Origin: Acanthacorydalis orientalis
Taxonomy: Eukaryota > Arthropoda > Insecta > Megaloptera > Corydalidae
NCBI GenBank assembly: GCA_034766995.1
Contig: CM068315.1
Span: 16,088,010-16,152,009 of the forward strand
Length of the DNA: 64,000 bases
Direction: 5' to 3'
Shown: positions 11,694 to 22,554 of the stretch, in pieces
Layout of the letters: each line of letters begins with the position of its first letter
Position numbering within the stretch: position 1 is the first letter of the stretch
Notes under the pieces: generated by a model
The model's input: only the letters and a program-made list of their open reading frames with translations
What the model was told of the DNA's origin: nothing
Database searches by the model: none
Position numbers and translations under genes: made by a program

Positions 11694-12243
11694 TTAGACT
11701 GGCGGAGAAATAATTGCGGTTTTTTCTTTCTGAATTTTAATCTTATTTTTTTTGTATGAAAGTATCATTTCATCGAGTTCATGTTAATATTATTTTGAAG
11801 TTCATTTCTCGGCCTGTATTTTGGTAACATCGACTGTTTTTATTATTAATTTTGCTTCAAAATGGGTCATTGAATTAAAGATGGAAAAGAAATAGATAAG
11901 AGTAAATTTTTGTATGAGTTTAAAACGGGTGTAGAGCAGCAGAAACTGCTCATAAACTAAACAATGCTTTTGGTGAGGATGGTGTTAAGAATCGTACTGT
12001 GCAATGGTGGTTCCAAAAATTTCGTGATGATCCTTGAAGATGAAGAATGACGTGGGCGTCCTTCTTCAGCTCATAACGGCAAACTGAAGGCGTTATTTGA
12101 ATAAAAATCATGGACAACAGTTCGAGAGTTAGCACAAAAGTTAGGCATTAGTCATCCAAAAGTTATGTTAAATTACCACTTAAATTTAAAAAATTGTATG
12201 AATTTGAAGGTCACAAACCAAAATTATTTTTCTATCAACCTAA
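11694..12243 (+). mobile_element. deleted mariner (MITE-like), copy 1, 550 bp
   Basis: Flanked by TA on both sides. The left end is TTAGACTGGCGGAGAAATAA followed by TTGCGGTTTTTT. The right end, reverse complemented, is TTAGGTTGATAGAAAAATAA. It keeps the 5' untranslated region and the N-terminal third of a transposase on the plus strand, then jumps to the 3' end (TTTGAAGGTCACAAACC). The copy at 33658-34182 has the same structure. Confidence 0.85.
11880..12165 (+). pseudogene. mariner transposase N-terminal remnant
   Basis: In shifting frames one reads a start region (MEKK, then a stop), FLYEFKTGV, KLNNAFGEDGVKNRTVQWWF and KFRDDP, the paired helix-turn-helix of mariner transposases. Further on come GRPSSAHNGKLKALF and TVRELAQKLGISHPKV. 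Frameshifts and stops interrupt it and the catalytic domain is deleted. It cannot act by itself. Similar elements are mobilised in trans by full-length relatives. Confidence 0.8.
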
Positions 12244-13139
12244 TACTTTATCACTCTATCCACCTATCTTACTTTAGTCGTTTTTTGCTATCATTAACTT
12301 TCAGAATCTTTCAATTTTCTCTTTTCAATAGTTCCAAAAGGAAACTATTTTTACTAGTGCAAGTCGAACAATAATGATCTTACTTGTAAGTGCGCTTTAA
12401 AATCTATAATAATTAACCACCCAACTTATACAAGTTTTAAGAATAAATTAGGAGAAAAATCAGCTTAAATTCTTTCCAAGAAAGTCTACAATAATCTAAA
12501 AGAGTAGGATTAAAGCAGAAGAAAGAGTTTTCTCTTTCTTAGCTGTCTGTGGATTATAGAAACTCATATGATCAATAAAAGCGATCGGTGACGAATTATT
12601 GATGATGAAATTTCGTGTAATATATGAAGGTTTGTAAAATTCAATTATAAAATCAAATTTTGATATTTGGCTATTGTTCTGCCTTTCAATTTATTCTACT
12701 AGTATTATATTTATCAATTCTTCATACATTAAGATATGTTCGGTCGGACACTTAACAGTTTTCTCTTCTTCAAGATTTCTCATAAACTTCAATACTTAAA
12801 CGTTTTTATAAATGCTTTGTTACTTTATCCATCCATTTTTCTTTAAGTATATTTTCTTAAAATAAATATTCAGAATCCTCCAGTCTTTTCTTTTCATCAT
12901 TTCCGAGAAAAAACTATTTTTTTCTGTTGCGACTGTTAAAATAAATAAAAGATTAATCAGGGAATACTTTTTCCTTAAAATCTTACAGGGCGATAAAAGA
13001 GTGGGATTAAAACAGAAAAATATGTTTTCCTTTCTAATTTCTCTGAAAATTATATAAACGTCATTGAAACTCACTTAAGAACAATCAAAAGGATCAGTAT
13101 TCAATTATCGATCATACAATTTTTATGTAGTTTGTGGAG

Positions 13140-13840
13140 AAGTGAGAAATTTAGTTATGAAAGTATCTGATTTTTTTTACTATTTTGACAAGTTTTCAGT
13201 GCAAACCTACGCTAAACGATTTTCAATCAATTTATTGAATAAATTCTTTTTTCCTTTAGAATATTTAATTATTTTCTTTCAAAAGATTGTCATGTTTGCT
13301 GTACGAATAAAATTATATGAATATGTAGAAGTACTGGATTATCTGTCACAGGTAGAGGCTTTATACGAGTTTCAAATTGTTCAAGAATGATAAATAAATA
13401 ATTTAGAAATGTGTACATGTCTGTATTTATTTGTATGTATGTATGTAGGTATTCGAAGAAAATGCATATGTTTTCATTTAATACCAGCACATCATTTATA
13501 TTGATTTGTTGCATTGCTTGTTTTATTATCACTGTGTTACATTCATCTTGTGTGCTTCATCATATATGCTGAATAAACATATTTTCTAAGATTACTCGCA
13601 TACGTGTCTGTTTGTTGTCGTTTATTTGACACATTATGTATCTTTGTACATTGTGGGCCTTACAGACACACACACACACACGATGTCGCAACATTTGTCA
13701 TAAAATCAAACCGTTATAAGTTAAAGAGGAAATCAAGCAATAATAATTCTGAAATCATAAAGTAATAAACGTTTGTGTAATTGCGCGAGCCAACCACCAT
13801 AACCAGGTGTTCGGTATTCGTGCGTTTGACATTTTTGTGT
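13140..13840. other. AT-rich stretch, no gene recognised
   Basis: Short frames overlap on both strands (13142-13390 and 13290-13532) with no recognisable domain. A short (AC)n run lies at about 13666-13681. Confidence 0.35.
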
Positions 13841-14110
13841 TTTTATTGGTAATGACGTGACCGATTCGATCCGTACGGACGGACGGAGTGTGTTCGTTTT
13901 TTTTATTAGCGATTTGTATTCATTAGACGAAAATAACATTCTTATAAATAAATCCGAAAATGAACATGTAGGTAGATCAAATCGAGGTGGGCCGTCGTAT
14001 GGCACTCAACATTTTTATTACGTTTCTGTCTGTCTGCATACGAAGAGAAACACACAACGGAGTACACTTTTTTCGGACGTACGAACGTTGCGGTTTTGTG
14101 GGAATATTTT
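13840..14110. other. CpG-containing GC-richer island
   Basis: GC-richer than its surroundings, with several CpGs and tandem CGGACGGACGG. Frames exist on both strands (plus 13857-14132, minus 13733-14005) without known motifs. It could be a promoter-proximal element, a UTR or an exon of an unidentified gene. Nothing decides between these. Confidence 0.35.
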
Positions 14111-14559
14111 TTTTTCTTTATTATTAATTTAAATACTTTTACCTGGTTTCTGATACTTAACTGTATTTACGTTTCGTGTTTTGTTATTGGTATGTAGCAC
14201 TGTACAAACATAGAATATATACTTTTCCTCTGGATCCTAAATGATTATTAAAGGTTATATGAATTTACATAGCTTAAAACAAATTAATCAACTTATATCT
14301 CGAATAAGATTACATTTTATTCCTGAATCTTTCTTTGGACAAACTTTTATATGTTCAAGTCAAACTGAAAGCATAGGAATGAACGTTTCTTTATTTTCAT
14401 ATTTAGTTAAATCTATTTACAAATCTGTTTCAACTTCTTTTATTAATAAATCATTACTAGAACACCATAGAATTTTTCTTATCAGTCTTCAGAAAAATCT
14501 ATTGTACATTTTTAGTGTTTGTCAAGTCTGCAAATCATTTTGTTTGAGGTGATTTTCAT

Positions 14560-15560
14560 TTTAGGAACTATAAAAAAAAATTATTATGCAAAATATGGTA
14601 AATAAGGTATTGTCTCTTATGCTATGATTTTGTGTTTTGTCAAAGATTATTATATTGTAACGAAAAAACGATATGGAGCTTTATTATGGTGTAAAAATTA
14701 TTGACCCCGCCATAAGTTGTATCTAATTTTTCGGCTTTTCTCACTCAAACTTTCAAATCTTAATGTTTTTTAATTTTCAGTTACAAAATCATTTATTTCG
14801 TGGCGGATTTTCATTTTAATGAATAGAAAAAAGTTTTACAATGTCCAAAATGAAAGTAAGGTGGTATACCTAACGCGATGATTTTGTATTTTGTCAAAAA
14901 CTATTTTATAGCATCTGAAAAAAGATATGATGCATTATCATGGAGCAAAAACCTTTCTGTACACCCACGACTGGAATCTGACCTTTCTGATTTTTTCACT
15001 CGGACCTTAACATTTAAATATTATTTGTTTTACAGTCTTCAAATCGTTTTCTTTGTGTTAGATTTTCTTTTTAAGAAGTTAGAAAACATCTTGCAATGCC
15101 GAATATGACAAATGAAGTGTTATCTCTAAGCCTGTGATTTTATGTTTTGTCAAGCATTGTTTTACTGGAACCAAGAAATAGTATGGTGATTTATCAAGGT
15201 CCTAAAACTATTTATCTGCCCATAAGTTATATCTAATCTTTCATCTTTTATCACTCAGACATTAAAATTTCAATATTTTTTTATTCACAATTCACAAATA
15301 GTTTTCTTTAATATTTTTTTTGTATGAAATAGAAAAATGTCGTACACACTCAAATAGGGTGTTATTATTAATCCTGTAATTTTATAATTTGACAGAAATT
15401 ATATTACTCTAACGAAGAAATAATATGATGAATTATCATGGGCTAAAAACATTTTTTCAACCACAAGTTGGATTTAGTCTGTCTACTTTTTTCATTCAGG
15501 CTTTAAAATCTCAATATTGTTTGATTTACAGTTCAAATGATCAATAATACCGAGACAAAA
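14560..15560. repeat. tandem array, ~250-bp period, four units
   Basis: The anchor GATTTTGTGTTTTGTCAAA and its variants occurs at about 14626, 14880, 15136 and 15378, spacings of 254, 256 and 242 bp. Each unit also carries CATTATCATGG/ATTTATCAAGG, a TTTTTCACTC.GACTTTAA block and AATATTTTTTTA.TT.ACAGT. A weaker partial unit may precede it near 14460-14560. Units are clearly diverged. Confidence 0.7.
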
Positions 15561-17238
15561 AATAGAAAATTATTATTCAGTCTTAATTTAGGACATTCTT
15601 ATAATGGCTATCCAGTAAATGTTTTTATGCTATGTTTGTGCATCATCTTGAAAAATCTATGATTCATCTCCTATCGTCACTGAATCTAACAAGTAGAGAT
15701 CTTCTCTAAGTATTTTGTAATGACTTTTATTTTAAATTAAGATTACTTTTTTTTCCACAGAAAGGTTATACTATAAATTTACTTTAAGATTCAGAATTTA
15801 ATCCAAATTTGAGTTAGTGCAATGAAGCAGCAATTAATAGTTACAGTAATAAATAACTTGTATTGAAATATATGATATCGAGTTAACAGTTTCACACATG
15901 ATTTTATTCAGTGTCAGAAATGTTTTGTAGTTGAACAGTAATAAGAAATTAGTACGAAATGATTTTTCTTTTTATTTAATTCTTGATGATCACATTTCGT
16001 CTTATTCTGAAATTTTAATAAATGTCTCTTGTAATTTAAAGAAATAATACCTGTTTTAAATATACACTTTTATGAACAGATAGTCAAGTATTAAATCTAG
16101 TCGATTTTTAATACAAATCAAATATTTCAATGATAGAAAATAAGTTCATTTATTTTTTTTATATTTTCACAGGAACATATTTTTTTATAAACAGCTGACT
16201 AGTATGTAACTGAATTAACTATTTTGAACTGAAACTACTATAAGAATGATTCTATAAAAAGGGAACAGTATATATAAATGTCTCCGAAGTGAGTGCATAC
16301 TGCAGGATATGAAAAACGGAACATATATTCATATTCTGTGATATATACATAACACCTCGTACGCAGATTTAAACAAAGTGAAACACAGAAAATATGAAAC
16401 AATGAGAAATGAAGCAACTTTCTTGAACAAATAACTACAGTTCATGTGTGTCGTTGCGAACACACATTTAAATATATTTGCTCGGGAACGTCGTAACAAA
16501 CACCGTAAGCTCAATAAAACACAATTTACATCTACTCTTTAAAACATACACATTTTGATCTACTACGGTTTTGTTTGTTTGCACGATATGAGATTTATGC
16601 GTCTTTTGATATATTTCTTGTTTCGCTTTGAACGATATATGAAAATGAATCGTAATAAAATATGAATAATAATGTTATTTTCTGTTTCTTTTATCGATAT
16701 TCTTCGGTTACAATTATATTTCGAGACTATATTCGATGTAAATGATTTTATTCAATATTAACTATTTTCAAATATTCTTTTTTACACACACACAAGTTTA
16801 CAGATATCGATTAAAGTGTTCACATGTTTTTTTTTGTCGTTTAAAAATAAAACGATTTTATGTACTTGTGTGTTATCTTACGACAAGATTTCTTAGTTTA
16901 TTTCTTTCAAGATTTGACACTTTGTATTTGTACCTTGTACAGTACTCATTCTTGAGAACAAAACAAATGTCCTCGAAAACGATAAATCTTTTTCTCGATA
17001 TCTTCGATTGTTTCATACCGTTTATAACGAACCGTCGTTCGGAAATAAATCAGTGACAGTAGGTATCTGAATTATCCGCGAACGGTCTTAATCCTTATCG
17101 CATCTTTGTTTCTATATATCAGAGAGCTAATTCGAGAATTGTTCGGTTTGTTGAATCACCTGCAAACTGAAAACACATGTCTAACATACTGGAATACTAG
17201 AATTTTAGCTTCCTGTTCTTACATTATCTTTCTTTCTC

Positions 17239-17240
<2 letters not shown>
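15560..17240. other. AT-rich stretch, no gene recognised
   Basis: AT-rich. A segment at about 16330-17060 is slightly less AT-biased and carries a 104-codon frame (16742-17056) with no recognisable domain. Confidence 0.35.

Positions 17241-17299
<59 letters not shown>
17241..17299. repeat. (TA)n microsatellite
   Basis: A long (TA)n run immediately left of the foldback element. Confidence 0.95.
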
Positions 17300-17302
<3 letters not shown>

Positions 17303-17303
<1 letters not shown>

Positions 17304-17402
17304 CAATACAGCTGTTTTTTCCTAGAATAAAAGTCCACCTTTTCAATTTATTTCTAACCTTTTCCGGATTTTGTTTCTTTAATCCAATTTATATTCTCTC
17401 TG

Positions 17403-17445
<43 letters not shown>

Positions 17446-17575
17446 GCATTTATATATATAGAGAGAGAGAGAGAGAGAGTATAAAATGAATTAAAGAAAG
17501 AAGATACGGAAACGTTTAAAAATAAATTGAAGAGGTAGACTTTTATTCCAGGAAGAAACAGCTTTATTGATGATA
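17303..17575. repeat. foldback inverted repeat, ~130-bp arms
   Basis: The left arm contains AGCTGTTTTTTCCTAGAATA, AAAGTCCACC, TCAATTTATTT and TATTCTCTCTGTCTCTC. The right arm holds the reverse complements of each in mirrored order: GAGAGAGAGAGTATAAAATG, AATAAATTGA, GGTAGACTTT and CAGGAAGAAACAGCT. The arms meet in a (TA)n loop near 17420-17460. The whole could form one long hairpin. No ORF. Confidence 0.8.
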
Positions 17576-17579
17576 TTTA

Positions 17580-18600
17580 TAAAAACTGTTGAATTATAAT
17601 TTAAAAAATGAACCGATAATTCATAGAATTTGATCGAATATCAATAAATTATAAAACTTTTAACTAAATCGTTTATTGTTTCGAAATTTTGTTAACACAA
17701 GGTAGTTTTTTTGTATTATACTGTTTTATAAGATAGTATTTAATAGATTTTTTTTCAACCTTTGAATAAATCACTGTAAAGAATTGAAATTAATACTGTT
17801 GTAAAAAGAATCTATATCAAATCGTAACTATCATGTTTCATTAATAAAACGTATTTTTTTTTGAAAAAAACACTGCATCATCGATTATGTAAGGTAGTAA
17901 AAACAAATCAATATAAAATAAATGATCAAATAAACTTTCAAGCTTCATTATCAACACTTTAATTGAATTCTTGCTTGTACATTGTTCCTGTGTCTACTGT
18001 GAGAACTTAATTACCTATTTAATTCAAAAACGGATATTAGAAGCTCGTTTCTAACGCATTTGTAGAGTTGAAATTCGCATTTTGTAATAAAATAAGTAGT
18101 TGTGAGATAAAAAAAAGTTTAACACGGCGCATTTACAGTAATCGATCGCATACGGTATGATATAAGAAAATAAAACGAACAGATGTGGAGCTCGAAAAAA
18201 ACAGCAAGTCGAATTATTCAAGATGGCGTAAACAAATTCAACTATCGTAGACGTGTTCAAAAGAAATACAAGCCGAGACAAAAAGTTGTACGACTGTTGA
18301 GATGCGATTACGATATGCGACCGTTTGAGCAGCGGATCTTTTTCTACTGAAAATCGTCGAAATAACGATAATGTCTTGATGGACAGTTTTGCGGAGAGTA
18401 GCTCTGAATAAAATGTCCATGAGTGGATGTTTCTGTATGTGTGCATGTGTGTGCACATACCGGTACCACGAGATCAACATTTTTTTATACTTTGTCGAAT
18501 AATAAATTTCAAATATGATGTTAAATTATTTATTGTATATTTTTATTCGTATGTATTTGTTGGTTGGTTGTTCGGGGTGTAAGGGCGCATATATGTATTT
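17580..18600. other. no gene recognised
   Basis: AT-rich on the left. About 18120-18450 is more balanced in composition and carries minus-strand frames of 135 and 80 codons, neither resembling a known family. It could be single-copy host sequence. Confidence 0.35.
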
Positions 18601-18604
18601 GTTT

Positions 18605-18763
18605 TACATACATACATACATACATGTATATATATATATATATATATGTATGTATATATATTTCTATATGTATATAAAATCAAAATTATCCACAAAAAAA
18701 CTATAAAATGACACGTTACAAAAAATAATCTAGGAGAATTTTTATATAGACATACGAACATAT

Positions 18764-18808
<45 letters not shown>
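18605..18808. repeat. clustered (CATA)n/(TA)n microsatellites
   Basis: (CATA)n passes into (TA)n and (TGTA)n at 18605-18675. A second pure (TA)n lies at about 18766-18808. Confidence 0.9.
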
Positions 18809-18813
<5 letters not shown>

Positions 18814-18887
18814 CCGTGACATCGAGTTCTGTTATACCCAAATATGTTTATTGTTTTATTGGGTTACATGTACTTGCTTATAATTGA

Positions 18888-18953
18888 TAAGTGGGCGAGC
18901 GCAGCGGGCTCGGGGGTTGGTGATCACAGCGAGCAAAGGGCGAAGACCTCTAG

Positions 18954-18954
<1 letters not shown>
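18888..18954. other. GC-rich islet beside a microsatellite
   Basis: About 65 bases of GC-rich sequence (GGGCGAGCGCAGCGGGCTCG, then GGTGATCACAGCGAGCAAAG) sit in extremely AT-rich surroundings. They end at CTCTAG followed by (TA)n(GA)n. Such GCGAGCG/CAGCGGGCTCG islets resemble ends of some arthropod repeats, but I cannot assign it. Confidence 0.5.
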
Positions 18955-18956
<2 letters not shown>

Positions 18957-18985
<29 letters not shown>

Positions 18986-19115
18986 AAGAAAAAAAGAAAG
19001 TATTGTGAAAAACAAAAAAGGCATAGTGTTGTTAAAAATGAAATAAGAAAACAAAGAAACTTTTTCCTTAAAACTGTTCATTGATTTTTTTTCTTCTTCA
19101 GTGCATACAATTTCA

Positions 19116-19172
<57 letters not shown>

Positions 19173-19310
19173 GAGAGAGAGAAAGAAAAAGACAGAATAT
19201 TGTGAAAAACTAAATTGCAGTGTTGTTAAAAATGAAATGAGAAAACAAAGAAACTTTTTCCTTAAAACTGTTCATTGATTGTTTTTTTTTCTTCTTCAGT
19301 GCATACTATT
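18957..19310. repeat. tandem duplication, period ~194 bp
   Basis: Two closely similar copies of (GA)n...GAAAGAAAAA, ATTGTGAAAAAC, GTGTTGTTAAAAATGAAAT, AACTTTTTCCTTAAAACTGT and TTCTTCTTCAGTGCATAC. TTTTTCCTTA starts at 19061 and again at 19255. Each copy is preceded by (TA)n. The high similarity suggests a recent event. Confidence 0.85.
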
Positions 19311-19690
19311 TTTCAAATTGTCGTTATTTTGTATCCATTATGATTGTGCACAATCTCTTCAATTATTCATTTGTAGGTATTGACTAAATTTATAATGAAC
19401 TTCGGGATAATTCTGTTCTATTCTGCTTGGAAATAATTTAAAAGTCTAGTAGAGATGATACCGTTCTGTAATCTTGTTTGTGATTTAGATATTCCCAAAT
19501 GTGTCCAATGATATTTAAATCAGGACTCTAGATTGCCGCTGTATTGTTTTAAGAACTCATCGTTTACTTTATTGAACAAATACTGTTTAACCATCCATGC
19601 ATAATAGTTTAGATCATTATACTGCTGCATAATGAAATTGTGATCGATCCGTCACAGTTTAGAAGTATTTCATGTATCTTTAAAGTCGAT
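19300..19690 (-). pseudogene. Tc1-like transposase pseudogene
   Basis: On the minus strand the pieces FIMQQYNDLNYYAWMVKQYL, then a segment matching the WPxQSPDLNxIExxW block (reading LNIIGHIWEYL-like across a stop), then NRIIPKFIINLV follow the order of the Tc1 DDE domain. Tc1 elements are cut-and-paste DNA transposons with TA targets. The aspartate of the DNDPKH motif is Tyr and the frame is interrupted. Terminal repeats were not found. Confidence 0.7.
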
Positions 19691-19699
19691 TTCTATTTT

Positions 19700-20580
19700 T
19701 CATAAGTAAATTACTAATATATTCTAATTAAGCTCGTACTCTAATGATAAACACATGGATTCGTATTTCAATATTTTTCTTCTTTTATCGTTTATTATAA
19801 TTTTCAAGCATATAGATTTCTTTTAGATTTCTATCTATGAACAAATTTATTCTTAATAAATAATAAAATAAATTCAAAATTGATCAATTAAAATAGTACG
19901 AAATTACTCATTTATTTCCATTCAACTGAATTTCCTATTGGAAAGAACGTATTTACATTTTTCTTTTATTCCATTTATACCCTCTTCGAGAAACTTAAGA
20001 CCTTTCACTTTATTCTTCCCCAAAACAGTTTTAAACAGTTTTCATTTGAAAGGATTTTTGATAAAAAAGTATGATTTGTTGAATAGAAAACGGCATTTGT
20101 GAATGAAAAACAATATTTTAAATCAGATCTCAAAACAAATCAACAGTTTTAATAATTCTGTAATTACTTTTTCGATTTCTTTAAAATCGAAGGAAGTTTT
20201 CGTTTCTTTCTGAAAAAAATTCAACAACTGTCAGTCATTCAGTTTTTCTGGTGTTTCTCTGAAAAGCTTTTTTTGTTTTGTAATCATTTTTTGGACAATA
20301 ATATAATAAATTCTGCATTTTCTTCCAACTACCGCTTGAATTTCTCTTTATTGTCACATAAAACTTATTTAAATATCTGTTAGTACTGACATCTTTCGTA
20401 TTTATAATGATTCTATAAATATTTTAAGAATAATAAATACTATAGGTACGACTTTAAACTTTTTATTTAAGTTAAAAAATGTTCAACACTTCGAATAAAT
20501 AATATAATAGATGTTTGTTAAGTAATATCTGAATAAAAATACAAGTAATTTCAGTAAGAAATATATATAACTATAAAAAT
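19700..20580. other. AT-rich stretch, no gene recognised
   Basis: No ORF of interest, no placed repeat and no RNA gene recognised. Confidence 0.4.
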
Positions 20581-20583
20581 CAA

Positions 20584-20637
<54 letters not shown>
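20584..20637. repeat. (TA)n microsatellite
   Basis: An uninterrupted (TA)n run of about 26 units. Confidence 0.95.
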
Positions 20638-20642
<5 letters not shown>

Positions 20643-20989
20643 GAGTATTATGGTTCAATTCAGGTAATTAGAAATTATGTTTTAGACTTCATTACCATCT
20701 TGATGAGACATTTTCCAATATCGTTTTAAATGTTTCCTTAATCTTCTTCGGGTGTTTATGTTATTCTTGTTTTTTTTCTTATTTTTGTGTTAATATAAAA
20801 AAGCAAACTTTAGATAATATTTTAAATACTTAAATTTAAAATTAATAAATATTCAACATTTAAAAATAAATATAAATTTTCACTTTTTTTCTGTTGTACT
20901 TGACTCTTTTGATATTTTTGTTCTCGTTTTGCATTTTATTTTCTCTTTTTTCATATCTTTCTATTGTCGATTTTAAAAAGAAATTCAAA

Positions 20990-21555
20990 TCCCCAAATAA
21001 CTTATACTTTAGTGAAGCGATCGCGCGCGCGCATTTAAAAACTATGCGAACCGTTTCATCAGGCCCGATCAAGCCATTCCCCCGCTGCTACACCACTGTC
21101 TTTCGACCGAACGGCCCGTTTGTCTATTGAACAATCGCACCGTGGACCGCGTGTACTCTCTTGCAGATATCATCTAGTTTCAATTTATTTGTCCGCGCTG
21201 ACACCTAACAAGTGGTGTGGTCACCGTGACAGACGGCCCGGCGTGCCAATCCGTCCGATAAATAATTTTTGTTCTTTCGAATTTCACGCCCCGTATCTCC
21301 TTATTGGATCTCAACAAGTCAACGTGCATGTGTCCGTCCATCCGTACGTACGTATGTATGTACGCGCCTCTACGTGTCCACCCTATTTGTATTGTTTTGT
21401 AACGTCGCCACGGCCGAATGCGACAATTTATTTATACGATGTCGTGATACACGATTGTCGCACTATTTGTTATTGTCTTCCGTCGAACTGTACTCGCGCT
21501 ATTCCCCTCAACACCTGACGAGATGTGCGTCTCTGTCGGTTTTTATCGAATAGTC
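20990..21555. other. CpG-rich island
   Basis: The longest GC-richer stretch in the first third, starting with CGATCGCGCGCGCGC and holding many CpGs over about 560 bp. Two overlapping plus-strand frames (21120-21518, 132 codons, and 21269-21553, 94 codons) have no recognisable domain. CTCTCTTGCAG at about 21157-21167 looks like a splice acceptor but has no recognised exon after it. The likely options are a promoter, an enhancer or an exon/UTR. Confidence 0.45.
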
Positions 21556-21559
21556 ATCG

Positions 21560-22550
21560 TCTTAATACGCTCGTTAATTAATCATACTGTCTAATTATAT
21601 CTACTTTTTCTGAATGATTGTTATGTAGACGATCAGAACATAATTTATGTCGCAAATGTTGTTATTGGAAACATTCTTTTAATCTACAAATCCAATGACA
21701 ACGAGGCGTACTATAATTTCAACTACTGTCTTCAGACGAATAATATATTGTTTGTGAAAATCAGACAGAATGATTTATTTATCAATATTTCTACAATGTA
21801 GAGAATATAATCAAACACACATCTTTATATCTCTCTCTTACTCTTTCATGTATGCTAAAGTGAATATTTAATAAAAAAATGCATTTAAACTGTTTAGATA
21901 TAAGAATATCTAACTGAAATGGGAAAGACATATCTTAACCAGAAAAGAAATATAGATATACAACAGCACTTATTTACTTAGACTTGAAATATATAAATAA
22001 GCTCAAGAAAGGTCTATGAACAACCCTGAACCAGGACAGTAAAAAGATGCCTCAGCACTCAGAAGTTGGTATAACAAAATGCTATCATGAATAAGAAAAT
22101 CACTCTATCATTTAGTGATAATCCCCAACCAACGAAATTTTTAGGAAATTTAAGCAACGCAATTCGTGCCTGCCCCATGCTCAATACTCTTACCTGCGCG
22201 GGAGTTTCTCATGCAACACTACAAATCTGTGAACAAGTGGAATAAAAGTATCAGAAATGCATTGGGAATATATAGGAAAAAGGAACAGGATCATTTGGAA
22301 AGAATTTCACTAGTTCTTTATCCGTCAGAGCGTTATCAGATGTTGAATCTTTAGAGTATGAGAAATTATATTTCACAATTAATCAATTTTAAACGAGCCA
22401 TTAAATATTTTTTTGTCAAAATGTTTTCATAAAACTCCACATCTACGAATTTATTTTAAGAAACAAAATCCGGACTATTTATGACACGTGTGATACTGCT
22501 CTGACAGTGTGATATATTTTAACAAAGTATATTCGCTATGAAGAGATCAG
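21560..22550. other. no gene recognised
   Basis: AT-rich. A 62-codon frame at 22166-22354 sits in somewhat more balanced sequence but matches nothing I recognise. Confidence 0.35.
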
Positions 22551-22554
22551 GAAT

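Larger units (their letters stand above)
11620..13140. repeat. direct duplication, first unit split by a mariner
   Basis: Unit 1 (11620-11693 plus 12244-12640) and unit 2 (about 12728-13140) share TACATTAAG.TATGTTC, TTTTCT.TTCTTCA, TTTATAAAT, TACTTTATCC/A, TCAGAATC.T.CA.T, AAACTATTTTT and AAGAGT.GGATTAAA.CAGAA. Unit 2 has no mariner at the equivalent TA, so it preserves the unoccupied site. Confidence 0.6.

Noticed and set aside
13857..14132. 91-codon ORF overlapping a 90-codon ORF on the other strand
   Set aside because: Mutually overlapping frames in GC-richer DNA. Neither shows a known family.
18051..18458. 135-codon minus-strand ORF as a candidate gene
   Set aside because: No recognisable motif. 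An 80-codon frame overlaps on the same strand in another frame, as expected by chance.
21120..21518. 132-codon ORF in a CpG island as a candidate exon
   Set aside because: A second long frame overlaps it and no domain can be named. Listed only as an island.
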